Source: UBA288 sp050178135 (GTDB lineage Archaea; Halobacteriota; Methanomicrobia; Methanomicrobiales; Methanospirillaceae). From it: a DNA stretch of 64,000 bases. Each line of letters begins with the position of its first letter. Positions within the stretch are counted from its first letter, which is position 1. The notes beneath the pieces are model-generated. The model did not search any database. It saw only the letters and a program-made list of their open reading frames with translations, and was not told where the DNA came from. This document shows positions 52,737 through 60,898 of the stretch, one piece after another. A program made the position numbers and the translations under genes. The DNA lies in NCBI GenBank assembly GCA_050178135.1, contig JBFXGJ010000001.1:1-64000 (forward strand), given 5' to 3'.

Positions 52737-54797
52737 TCAGGCCTCCACGATCTTCTCGATCCGAACAGCACATGCCTTGAACTCGGGGATGCTGGCTTGC
52801 GGGTCGAGTGCGTTGTTCGTCAGGACGTTTGCCGCGCATTCGGCGTAGTGGAACGGCATGAAGACCACGCCCTTCTTGATCTCGTCAGTGACGCGGGCTC
52901 CCACTGTGACCTCGCCGCGGCGAGTCTTGGCGAGGACCATCTCCTTGTCCTTGATGCCGAGCGCCTTCGCGTCCTCCGGGTTGATCTCGATCCAGGCAGC
53001 GGGCTCTTCGCGCTCGAGGGACTCCGAGCGGCGCGTCATGCTGCCCGTGTGCCACTGCCAGATGCAGCGGCCCGTGGTCAGGATCAGCGGGTACTCCGCA
53101 TCGGGGACCTCTGCCGGTGGCTTCCACTCGATCGGCGTGAAGATGCCCAGGCCGTCGGGGTGTGAAAACTTCTCCTTGTGGAGGATCGGGGTGCCGGGGT
53201 GCTCGGCTGTCGGGCAGGGCCAGCAGAGCCCCTCGATACCGAGCCGCTCGTAGGTCATACCGCCGTAGGACGGGGTGACTTTGGCGACCTCGGTGAAGAT
53301 CTCCTCAGCCGACGTGTACGGGAACTGCTTCTCGTACCCCATCTTCTGAGCGAGCTCGGTGATGATCTGCCAGTCGGCCTTTGCCTGGCCTGGCGGCTCC
53401 TGCGCCTTGCGCCAGAGCTGAACCCGACGCTCTGTGCTGGTCTGGGTCCCGTCGCGCTCTGCGTAGCAGGCGCCAGGCAGGACGACATCGGCGAGCTGGG
53501 CGGTCTCGGTCAGGAAGATGTCCTGCACAACGAGGAACTCGATATTGTCAAAGCCCTTCTTCACGTGGTGCAGGTCAGGGTCTGAGACCAGCGGGTTCTC
53601 GCCCATGATATAGACCGCCTTCACCTTGCCGGGTTCGTCCGCGAGCACGTTGATCAGCCTGGTGACTGGGAGACCGACCTTGCCCTCGGCGATGTCCTCG
53701 ATCCCCCACATGTCCTGCATCTTCTTGCGCATCTCGGGGACGATGACCGACTGGTAGCCGGAGTAGACGTTCGCGAGCGCGCCCATGTCGCAGGCACCCT
53801 GCACGTTGTTCTGACCACGGAGAGCACAGACACCCGTTCCAGGGCGACCGAGGTTGCCGGTCAGCATCTGGAGGTTCGCGACCGACTTGACGTTGTCGAC
53901 GCCCACCGTGTGCTGGGTGATGCCCATCGAGTAGAGGACGTTCGCCGCCTTCGCCCGTCCATAGAGGTCGGCCGCCTCCTTGATCTGCTCGGCCGGGACG
54001 CCAGTGATCTTCGAGACGTTCTCAAGCGAGTACGTGTCCTGCATCACGATCTCCTTGACCTTCTCGAAGTCCTTGGTCCGCTTCTCGATGAACTCCTTGT
54101 CATGCAGGTCGTTCTTGATGATGTACTGCATGAAGGCATTGAGCAGCGCGACGTCGGTGCCCGAGTCGAAGGGCATGTAGATGTCGGCGAGCTTCGCCGT
54201 CGGCGTCAACCGCGGGTCGGCTGCGATGATCTTCGCTCCCCGCTTCTTGGCCTGCATGATCCGCCGGCCGATCAGGGGGTGCTGCTCAAGTGTGTTGGTG
54301 CCGATGATGAAGAGGACGTCAGCGTCAGCGATGTCCTTGATCGACTGGGTCATCGCACCGGAGCCGAAGGCGCCCGCGAGGCCGACGACCGTCGAGGCAT
54401 GGCAGAGACGGGCGCAGTGGTCGATGTTCGGCGTCTTCATGACCACCCGCGCGAACTTCTGCATCAGGTAGTTCTCCTCGTTCGAGACACGAGCAGAGGA
54501 GAGGGCCGCACTCTGCTCGCCCTGGTACTGCTTGAACTTCTGGGCGATCAGGTCGTATGCCTCATCCCAGGTTGCCTCGACAAACTTGCCGTCCTTCTTG
54601 ATCAGCGGAGTTGTCAGCCGGTCGTCGGCATTGACGAACTCCCAGGCATAGTTGCCCTTCGGGCAGAGCTTACCTTCGTTGACCGGGTTCCGGTGCCAGG
54701 GTGCGACACCTGCGACCTTGCCGTCCTTGACGACCAGGTTGAACCCGCATCCCGTGCCGCAATACGGGCACGTCGTGGGTACGTATTTCATCTCCAT
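52737..54797 (-). CDS. fdhA: formate dehydrogenase alpha subunit (molybdopterin, Cys form)
   Basis: A 686-residue molybdopterin oxidoreductase that oxidises formate to CO2. The [4Fe-4S] ligands are Cys10, Cys13, Cys17 and Cys45 (CPYCGTGCG and KLCPKGN). The metal ligand is Cys132 in DHCARLCHAS, so this is the cysteine and not the selenocysteine form. Cofactor contacts include IGTNTLEQHP and GENPLVSDPD, and a C-terminal molybdopterin dinucleotide-binding domain follows (YPLILTTGRCIWQWHTG). A TATA-like TGATTAAATAG lies about 40 bases upstream. Confidence 0.96.
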   Translation of the reverse strand: MEMKYVPTTCPYCGTGCGFNLVVKDGKVAGVAPWHRNPVNEGKLCPKGNYAWEFVNADDRLTTPLIKKDGKFVEATWDEAYDLIAQKFKQYQGEQSAALSSARVSNEENYLMQKFARVVMKTPNIDHCARLCHASTVVGLAGAFGSGAMTQSIKDIADADVLFIIGTNTLEQHPLIGRRIMQAKKRGAKIIAADPRLTPTAKLADIYMPFDSGTDVALLNAFMQYIIKNDLHDKEFIEKRTKDFEKVKEIVMQDTYSLENVSKITGVPAEQIKEAADLYGRAKAANVLYSMGITQHTVGVDNVKSVANLQMLTGNLGRPGTGVCALRGQNNVQGACDMGALANVYSGYQSVIVPEMRKKMQDMWGIEDIAEGKVGLPVTRLINVLADEPGKVKAVYIMGENPLVSDPDLHHVKKGFDNIEFLVVQDIFLTETAQLADVVLPGACYAERDGTQTSTERRVQLWRKAQEPPGQAKADWQIITELAQKMGYEKQFPYTSAEEIFTEVAKVTPSYGGMTYERLGIEGLCWPCPTAEHPGTPILHKEKFSHPDGLGIFTPIEWKPPAEVPDAEYPLILTTGRCIWQWHTGSMTRRSESLEREEPAAWIEINPEDAKALGIKDKEMVLAKTRRGEVTVGARVTDEIKKGVVFMPFHYAECAANVLTNNALDPQASIPEFKACAVRIEKIVEA

Positions 54798-54833
54798 AGA
54801 GAGTCCTCGGACGAGAGAACATCTGCAAGTTAA

Positions 54834-54847
54834 CCTATTTAATCATA
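54834..54847 (-). promoter_or_regulatory. TATA box of fdhAB
   Basis: The minus strand reads TATGATTAAATAGG, 37-50 bases before the fdhA ATG. It faces the zinc-ribbon gene promoter about 70 bases away. Confidence 0.5.
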
Positions 54848-54917
54848 CTGGTTTAACTTCGAAAAATCGGCAGTTATCGGTGGGTCAACAAATGTCGGGG
54901 GCGTCCCGTCTCCCCGA

Positions 54918-54929
54918 ATATTTATATAC
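54918..54929 (+). promoter_or_regulatory. strong TATA box of the zinc-ribbon/HTH gene
   Basis: ATATTTATATAC, a near-consensus archaeal TATA element in otherwise GC-rich DNA, about 40 bases before the ATG at 54966, leaving a short leader with GAGG at 54957-54960. Confidence 0.65.
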
Positions 54930-54965
54930 ATCGTGTCCTCCACGCTCAGAAGCGCAGAGGTTCAC

Positions 54966-55529
54966 ATGACACGTCCAATCCCCGTTGCACCTATGATGGT
55001 CGATATGGTACGGGCAGGGATCAGCGCCCAGGACGGGGCGACGTACGAAAATCTGGATCGATGCCCGCGGTGCGGGGGGCGTGTCAGCCCCTTCGACTTT
55101 CGCGATAAACGATTCGCCAAACTCACCGATGCGCAGGGTGTACGGGATGTACGCGTGCGCGTGAAGCGTTTTCGGTGTGACGTCTGCGGTCGACTCTGCT
55201 ACGCCGATTCCCCGTTCTATCCTGGGACCCGACATGGGTCCCCCGTGGTGGAACTGGCAGCCTCCCTCTCCGAGGAGATGCCACCGGGGCAGGTGGCCCG
55301 CACCCTTGCCAGGCTCGGTATCCAGCTCGACCGTGCCACGATCCGATCGTACTCTCGTCTCCCTCTCCCACCGAATGCGACACTTCGCCTGTTCGGTCTC
55401 CCGGTGCCGGTATCAATCCTCAGGCTCTCGAGCGAGGCCGGTTCGTCTGTGATATCAGTGCTGGACCAGACGACCCTTTCCCGGATATCGCCGTCAGGAG
55501 CGACGGTCCAGAAGTGGGATCAGGAGTAG
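54966..55529 (+). CDS. zinc-ribbon and helix-turn-helix protein, transposase-like N-terminal type
   Basis: A 187-residue protein. A zinc ribbon with CPRCGGR (about 33-39) and CDVCGRLCYAD (about 71-81) is followed by a helical segment with ASLSEEMPPGQVARTLARLGIQLDRATIRSYSR that looks like a helix-turn-helix, then a proline-rich linker and a short C-terminal part. This is the DNA-recognition half of several transposases, without any catalytic domain. It is therefore either a domesticated regulator or a remnant. GAGG five bases before the ATG and a strong TATA box suggest it is expressed. It is divergent from fdhA. Confidence 0.7.
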   Translation: MTRPIPVAPMMVDMVRAGISAQDGATYENLDRCPRCGGRVSPFDFRDKRFAKLTDAQGVRDVRVRVKRFRCDVCGRLCYADSPFYPGTRHGSPVVELAASLSEEMPPGQVARTLARLGIQLDRATIRSYSRLPLPPNATLRLFGLPVPVSILRLSSEAGSSVISVLDQTTLSRISPSGATVQKWDQE

Positions 55530-55631
55530 GGCGAAGGCGAGAAACGAATGGGTGCACCTCCGGCAGGTAGGAGTCGACTCTCATCCGCGAAGACGGTGGG
55601 TACAGGATGACTGCCAGGTCTTGGCGGTTTA

Positions 55632-56555
55632 TCACTCCTGCACGTCGAGTGCGAGTTCCCGGACGGCGTGCGCCGGGAGGGTATCGGCAAGCGTGCCCAG
55701 GCGGACGGAAAGGTCTTCGGCTCCGAGAAGCGGCGCGAAGGTGGATGCACCGATTCCGGCGACCAGGACGCTCCTGCTCTGGCTTCGCCGAACGACGGCT
55801 TCGACCGCGCTCGTCACTCCATTCCGCTGGGTCTCCCAGACCTGGTGCGCAATTGAAGAGATCGAGTCTTCTCCCAGTTCCTCAAGGTCAGCGCAAACAA
55901 CCCGCGCGAGCCTCCGGAGGGCTCCCTTTCGAGTCGTGGGCCCATGGTCAGGGGTCTCGGCGGTGTAATCTTCGGGCCTGATATGGCCGAGCAGCAGGTG
56001 GACGTCGCCGGACTGCGCGAAGTACTCCGATGCCACCGGGGTCCGCCGACCGTTCACTTCTACTGTGCTGACGATCGCCGGGACTGTTGTCCTGAGCATG
56101 CCAGTGTACAGGAGAAACCCTTCCTGGAGCCGGTCGAGATCGGTCATTCCATACAGTCCTTGGACATCGCCAAGCGGAATGATATCGGCCGTTGTCGATC
56201 CGATATCGAGCAGGACCGAGTCCGGGTGCGTTCGTCCGAGCCAGTCGGCTGAGGCGAGCCAGTTTGCCGCTGCGAGCGCTGGTGTCGGCTCGGCGTGAAA
56301 CTGTCCGTCGGTCCCGTAGAACCGGGCCCCCGGAAAGACGGATCTCACCTGGTCCACGATGAACTGGATCCCTTCACCTTTGGAAGTGAAGGAATCGGCG
56401 AGTTCTCCGGACATCACGACTGCAGCCTCATCAGAGGCGTAGGGGCTGAGGAGATCCTGGATCGGTGCACCGGTCCAGAGGGGGCAGTAATGGATTGCAC
56501 TGCCGGCATCTGTCACGATCTTCAGGTTCGCGCCGCCGACATCGATCCCGATCAC
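55632..56555 (-). CDS. mfnF: methanofuran biosynthesis protein MfnF (ASKHA-fold condensing enzyme)
   Basis: A 307-residue protein of the hydantoinase/H4MPT-linked C1 transfer family. MfnF joins the aminomethylfuran phosphate precursor with gamma-glutamyltyramine to make the core of methanofuran. The ASKHA-type phosphate motifs are visible: MIGIDVGGANLKIVTD at the start, VLLDIGSTTADIIPL near residue 116, and VLVAGIGAS near the C-terminus. It overlaps mfnD by four bases, the preceding step of the same pathway, which supports the call. Confidence 0.9.
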   Translation of the reverse strand: MIGIDVGGANLKIVTDAGSAIHYCPLWTGAPIQDLLSPYASDEAAVVMSGELADSFTSKGEGIQFIVDQVRSVFPGARFYGTDGQFHAEPTPALAAANWLASADWLGRTHPDSVLLDIGSTTADIIPLGDVQGLYGMTDLDRLQEGFLLYTGMLRTTVPAIVSTVEVNGRRTPVASEYFAQSGDVHLLLGHIRPEDYTAETPDHGPTTRKGALRRLARVVCADLEELGEDSISSIAHQVWETQRNGVTSAVEAVVRRSQSRSVLVAGIGASTFAPLLGAEDLSVRLGTLADTLPAHAVRELALDVQE

Positions 56556-57463
56556 AGCCGGGTCACCGTTCCGTCGGTATCGTACCGGACACGGCCCTTG
56601 AAATGGACCTCGGGGGGTCCCTGTCCCTTCGACGCCCGGACCAGGATGTCGGCGATCTCCTCCTGCATTACGGCGGCGATGCCAACGAGAGATGTGGTGA
56701 CGCGGGGGTTCACATCGACCACATACGGGCGGTCAGCGAGCACGAGGTCGACCCCGGTATATCCCTGGCAACCGAGCACCTCGACCGCCCTCCGGGCCAC
56801 CTCGATGCACTCGTCCCGGCGGGGGTGATCGATGGGCGTCTCGCCCCCGAGATAATGAAAAAACCCGTCCCCGTCAACCTCGATCACCTGACGGTTCAGG
56901 GCGAGGGCGAGCGGTCGCTCTCCCGTCCAGTATTCGCAGGCATCTCCGACGACACGGTTTCCGACCAGCGACACCGAAAGGTGCTCCCCTTCAATGTATG
57001 CCTGCTCGACCTCTTCCTCGCCTGCCGGTCCATCGGTAAGACGCACCCCGAGTGCTCCATACCCCCGGATGGGTTTGACGATCCGTCGTCCGCCGTGCTG
57101 CACGGGCGGTACCGGCAGGTCATGAGCGGCCAGGATCGCGGCTGAGCGTTGCTTGTTTGCTGCCACTGCGACGTTCATCGCGCCGCAACCGATGTTATGG
57201 CAGACCCCTTCGAGGGTCCGCGTGAACCTGCTCAGGAGATGATCCGGCGCTATGACGAGCCCGACGTCGCAGGTCGGGCCGAGACGTCGGATCTCAGCAT
57301 CGAGGTCTGGAGATCCTGGCAGTATCACTTCGAACCCGCAGGACTCGAAGCTCTGTGTCAGGACATCCCGCATTGCTGCTCCTTCCGCGGCAACTTCGGG
57401 CTCACCTGCAAGGGACGCGTACTCTGCAAGGAACGCCTTCATGCAGCATCCGTGAACGGTCAT
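56552..57463 (-). CDS. mfnD: tyramine--L-glutamate ligase (ATP-grasp)
   Basis: A 303-residue ATP-grasp enzyme that makes gamma-glutamyltyramine for methanofuran. Landmarks are FLAEYASLAGEPEVAAEGAAM at the start, NKQRSAAILAAHDLPVPP, a lysine strand RRIVKPIRGYGALGVRL, and the metal-binding GVDLVLADRPYVVDVNPR with GYTG before it. ATG 57463 is chosen; ATG 57442 is seven codons later. Longer in-frame starts overlap the divergent surE. Confidence 0.9.
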   Translation of the reverse strand: MTVHGCCMKAFLAEYASLAGEPEVAAEGAAMRDVLTQSFESCGFEVILPGSPDLDAEIRRLGPTCDVGLVIAPDHLLSRFTRTLEGVCHNIGCGAMNVAVAANKQRSAAILAAHDLPVPPVQHGGRRIVKPIRGYGALGVRLTDGPAGEEEVEQAYIEGEHLSVSLVGNRVVGDACEYWTGERPLALALNRQVIEVDGDGFFHYLGGETPIDHPRRDECIEVARRAVEVLGCQGYTGVDLVLADRPYVVDVNPRVTTSLVGIAAVMQEEIADILVRASKGQGPPEVHFKGRVRYDTDGTVTRL

Positions 57464-57530
57464 CGTAGATGAAACCCTCGGCCCCAGGACAGCGATCCCT
57501 TTTTGCCGTTCGGGTTCCACCAGTAGTGCG

Positions 57531-58313
57531 ATGAGGCCCCGCGTCCTATTGACGAACGACGACGGCGTCAACTCGATCGGGCTCTGGGCTGCGTACGAAG
57601 CGCTCGCCCCGATCGCAGATGTGACCGTGGTTGCACCCGCAACCCAGCAGTCGGCGGTCGGTCGATCGATATCGATCTTTGAGCCGTTGCGGGTCGATGC
57701 GATCCTTCACGATGGGGTCGAAGCGCACGCCGTCGCCGGCAAGCCGACGGACGCCGTGATCATCGGGCTCTTTGCGCTCCGAGTCCAGCCGGACCTGATC
57801 GTCTCCGGGATCAATATCGGGGAGAACCTCTCGTTCGAGTCAGTGATGACGTCGGGGACCGTAGGTGCTGCTCTCGAAGGTGCGAACCACGGTGTCCCTG
57901 GGATCGCCTTCTCTCTCCAGGTCGAGGACCAGGGCGACAAGTTCGGCGATCCTCGGCGTTCTGTCCAGTCTTTTACCGAGGCGGGTCGCGTGGTCCGTGA
58001 CAGCTGCGAACGGATCTTCTCGGGGGGATTCCCGAAAGGTGCAGACGTGATCAATATCAACATCCCGGCCCGACCGATGGGCGGATACGAGATCACGCGG
58101 CTCGCTCCCAAACTCTTCGCGACCGGGGTCGAACGCCGTCTTGACCCTAGGGGACGGCCGTACTTCTGGATCGACGGACCCATAGTGGACTCTGCGGAGC
58201 CCGGGACCGATGTCCATGCGATCAGGGAGGGGCGAGTCTCTGTCACACCCCTGACGCTCGATCTCACGGCACCAGGTGCCGCCGAACCACTCGCCACCCT
58301 CTTTCGATCCTAG
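57531..58313 (+). CDS. surE: 5'/3'-nucleotidase SurE
   Basis: A 260-residue metal-dependent phosphatase of nucleoside monophosphates. The N-terminal LLTNDDGVNSIGL supplies the metal-binding Asp10/Asp11, with VVAPATQQSAVGRSI and IVSGINIGENL (metal-site asparagine) following. Length and motif order are standard. Divergent from mfnD, 67 bases between starts. Confidence 0.94.
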   Translation: MRPRVLLTNDDGVNSIGLWAAYEALAPIADVTVVAPATQQSAVGRSISIFEPLRVDAILHDGVEAHAVAGKPTDAVIIGLFALRVQPDLIVSGINIGENLSFESVMTSGTVGAALEGANHGVPGIAFSLQVEDQGDKFGDPRRSVQSFTEAGRVVRDSCERIFSGGFPKGADVININIPARPMGGYEITRLAPKLFATGVERRLDPRGRPYFWIDGPIVDSAEPGTDVHAIREGRVSVTPLTLDLTAPGAAEPLATLFRS

Positions 58314-58352
58314 CGGGAATGGCTTATCCCCTGCTGGAACGAACCTTCGTGT

Positions 58353-59036
58353 ATGGGCGACGAGGCACCCAAGAGGGCCGCCGGATACGCAGCGGCCGAC
58401 CTGGTCAAGACGGGTTCTGCGGTCGGGCTTGGAACCGGCTCGACGGTTCGCTTTGCCATGGAGCGGCTCGCGGAGAGGATGCGGAACGGACTGTCCTGTG
58501 TGGGCGTCCCGACGTCACACCAGACGGCCATGCGTGCCCGAGCGCTCGGTATTCCCCTTGCTTCCCTGAACGATGCTCCACACCTGGCGATCGCGATCGA
58601 CGGGGCCGACCAGGTCGATCCAGGTCTGCGTCTCATAAAGGGTCGGGGTGCGGCTCTCACGCGAGAAAAGTGCGTTGCCGCCGCTGCCGATCGTCTGGTG
58701 ATCGTGGTGGATGAGGGAAAGCTGACCGACCAACTCTCGGTCCAGGTTCCGATCGAAGTCCTCCCGTTCGCCTGCACCATGGTGACGGATCGGCTCGTTC
58801 ACTTGGGGGGTTCCGGTCGGGTGCGGGAAGGGACAGCCAAAGACGGGCCAGTAGTGACGGACAACGGCGGACTGGTGATCGACTGGTCCTTCGGACCGAT
58901 CGAGGACCCGGCGGGCCTCGAAGCTTTGATTGAGCGGATCCCGGGAGTGGTGACAGCAGGGATTTTCTCCGAATTTGAAAAAAAGACGACGGTGATCGTA
59001 GGAAACGACGCGGGGTACCGCGTCCTCACCCGTTGA
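58353..59036 (+). CDS. rpiA: ribose-5-phosphate isomerase A
   Basis: A 227-residue RpiA interconverting ribose 5-phosphate and ribulose 5-phosphate. The phosphate loop VGLGTGSTVRFAM, the catalytic region IDGADQVDPGLRLIKGRGAALTREK and the C-terminal VTAGIFSEF are all present. It supplies pentoses for nucleotides and, in methanogens, links to the ribulose monophosphate route. It ends 11 bases inside the convergent regulator gene. Confidence 0.95.
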   Translation: MGDEAPKRAAGYAAADLVKTGSAVGLGTGSTVRFAMERLAERMRNGLSCVGVPTSHQTAMRARALGIPLASLNDAPHLAIAIDGADQVDPGLRLIKGRGAALTREKCVAAAADRLVIVVDEGKLTDQLSVQVPIEVLPFACTMVTDRLVHLGGSGRVREGTAKDGPVVTDNGGLVIDWSFGPIEDPAGLEALIERIPGVVTAGIFSEFEKKTTVIVGNDAGYRVLTR

Positions 59037-59427
59037 CTGCCAGATCTTCGCTCTCGGTGGTGATCAGGCGAAGGCGCTGCATGATGTCCTGCTGCTTCTC
59101 CGTCTCCTGGCGTTTCTCTTCCTCGATCGCGTCGACGATCTCGCTGATTGGGCAAGAGAGCCGGTAAATCTTGACGGGGCGTCCTTTCGATTCAGCCTTG
59201 GACTCCCTGCTGTCTACCCAGTTCTCCTTGATCAGGCGGTGCATTGCGATCGAGACTTCGGGCTGACGCAGGTCTGTCCCCCGCTCGATCTCACGTGACG
59301 TCGCCTCGGGGATCGAGGCAAGATAGACGAGAACCTTCGCGATGTTCCGCTTTATTCCCAGGCTGACGAGGAGACCTGCGAACTCCTCCTCTTTCTGGGT
59401 AAAAACCATGATCTTTTCGGGCCGCAT
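59026..59427 (-). CDS. winged-helix transcriptional regulator, ArsR/TrmB-like
   Basis: A 133-residue DNA-binding protein. A winged helix (about 12-95) shows KRNIAKVLVYLASIPEATSREIERGTDLRQPEVS-type organisation, with SREIERGTD and PEVSIAMHRL as the recognition helices, and a basic wing (RESKAESKGRPVKIYRL). A C-terminal coiled helix (about 100-128) probably dimerises. There are no ligand-binding residues I can name. GGAG lies upstream of the ATG within an AT-rich promoter (TTTATTTTATTA near 59470), and the regulator may control its own gene. Confidence 0.83.
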   Translation of the reverse strand: MRPEKIMVFTQKEEEFAGLLVSLGIKRNIAKVLVYLASIPEATSREIERGTDLRQPEVSIAMHRLIKENWVDSRESKAESKGRPVKIYRLSCPISEIVDAIEEEKRQETEKQQDIMQRLRLITTESEDLAVNG

Positions 59428-59497
59428 GATGTTTCTCCGATATATTATCGTGCTTATTCTTGAATATCTAATAAAATAAACCTATCCCTTGAAGCCA

Positions 59498-60109
59498 TCA
59501 CCAGCGAGCGAGGTCCTTGATCACACCGAAGACCTCCGCGTACTTCACGTTGATCCGGAACCCGTGGTACATCGCCCTTCCTTTTATCCCCTCGAGCCAC
59601 CAGGGCCCGTAGGTATCGAGCTGGGTACGGTGCTTCATGATCGAGTCCAGCTTCGGGCCGATCATCTCCGATATGTCGACGTAGTACTGGCCATGGAAGG
59701 GATTGGGTGCGATCCCGCCCGGAATGGTCTGTTCATACATGTACACCGAGCAGTCGTTCTTGCGGGTGGTTGCGATCACGGCGTTCGTGACGGCCGCATG
59801 GTCTTGATGGGAGTCGTTGTTGGAATGGGTATAGACTACGTCGGGGGCGAAGTTGTTGAATAACGAGTCGAAACGACGTACGATCTCTCGCGAGAAGACG
59901 AGCTCGTCGGGAACGATATCCATCACCACGAGGTCGGCACCGAGCACGGCCGCCGCCTCTTCTGCCTCGCAGATCCGGCTCTCCTTCCGGTTCGGGACCG
60001 TCGCAATCACCATAAGGACCTCGTGCCCCCTGCTCGTATACCGGGCGATCGTGCCGCCCATACCGATCTCAAGATCGTCCGGATGGGCTCCGAATGCAAG
60101 CACCTTCAT
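59498..60109 (-). CDS. PIG-L/LmbE family deacetylase
   Basis: A 203-residue zinc deacetylase of the GlcNAc-PI de-N-acetylase family. The zinc/catalytic motif AHPDDLEIGMGG is at residues 8-19 and the third metal histidine lies in HSNNDSHQDHAAV. Substrates are N-acetylated amino sugars or their conjugates. The ATG at 60109 gives the standard start; fourteen upstream codons are not conserved. Its neighbours are an acetyltransferase and a flippase, suggesting a surface-glycan or glycolipid context. Confidence 0.88.
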   Translation of the reverse strand: MKVLAFGAHPDDLEIGMGGTIARYTSRGHEVLMVIATVPNRKESRICEAEEAAAVLGADLVVMDIVPDELVFSREIVRRFDSLFNNFAPDVVYTHSNNDSHQDHAAVTNAVIATTRKNDCSVYMYEQTIPGGIAPNPFHGQYYVDISEMIGPKLDSIMKHRTQLDTYGPWWLEGIKGRAMYHGFRINVKYAEVFGVIKDLARW

Positions 60110-60283
60110 GCGAAAAAAACCTCTTCGCGGCTCCGGCGCCGTCATCGACACCGAGATCGCTCTTTCTACTGTTGTTGGGGCGCGGGCGCGATAAAGCTCA
60201 CGCCGTGTGGAATCGAGATGTAATCGGCCTTTTCAGCGTGTGTTTTTAATACAATTTTTGGCAAATACTGATGAATCGGAGTC

Positions 60284-60898
60284 GTGGAGAACCGAGCGTT
60301 GCCGATTGGATCACGAGAGGAATACGAGTTTTACCTGGAGGCCGACAGGCTCTCTCTTGAGCTGATCCGCCGGCGTCCGCGCCTCTTCGGCGACGAGATC
60401 TGGAAGTTTCAGCGACTGCTACGGACCCTTGAATACACCCTGAACTGCCGTCGATCGGCTCTCTGGCGCCCGTATCGAACCCTCCTTTCAATCCGTTTTC
60501 ATCGCATGAGTGTGCGTCTCGGGTTCACGATCCCTCCGAACGTCTTTGGTCCGGGGCTGGCGATCGCCCACCGGGGTACGATCGTGGTGAACTCGTGTGC
60601 CCGCGTGGGGGCCAACTGTCGCCTCCATGTCTGTGTGAATATCGGGAGCACTGCCGGCACCGATGAAGAGGCACCCGAGATCGGGGAGAACGTCTACATC
60701 GGGCCCGGTGCGATCCTCTTCGGCCCGATTCGGATCGCGGACGGGGTCGCGATCGGGGCGAACTCAGTCGTGACCTCGTCGTTCACAGACCCCTCTATCA
60801 CCATTGCTGGAGCACCTGCGCGCAGGATAAATGACAGGGGCACTGAAGGGCTCCTGGTTCGCGGCACAGAGATGGTAGGGCTGGACCGTGCAGGGTGA
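60284..60898 (+). CDS. serine acetyltransferase-like hexapeptide-repeat acyltransferase
   Basis: A 204-residue left-handed beta-helix acyltransferase. An N-terminal helical region (about 8-75) is followed by hexapeptide turns: IPPNVFGPGLAIAHRGTIVVN with the catalytic histidine, ARVGANCRLHVCVNIGS, IGENVYIGPGAILFGPIRIADGVAIGANSVV. It looks like the CysE/LbH-SAT group, which also includes sugar O-acetyltransferases. It starts with GTG and overlaps the flippase by 11 bases, so acetylation of a surface glycan is as likely as cysteine synthesis. Confidence 0.85.
   Translation: MENRALPIGSREEYEFYLEADRLSLELIRRRPRLFGDEIWKFQRLLRTLEYTLNCRRSALWRPYRTLLSIRFHRMSVRLGFTIPPNVFGPGLAIAHRGTIVVNSCARVGANCRLHVCVNIGSTAGTDEEAPEIGENVYIGPGAILFGPIRIADGVAIGANSVVTSSFTDPSITIAGAPARRINDRGTEGLLVRGTEMVGLDRAG

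Noticed and set aside
53910..54833. A 307-codon plus-strand frame opposite fdhA
   Set aside because: Antisense to a highly conserved enzyme; charged low-complexity translation.
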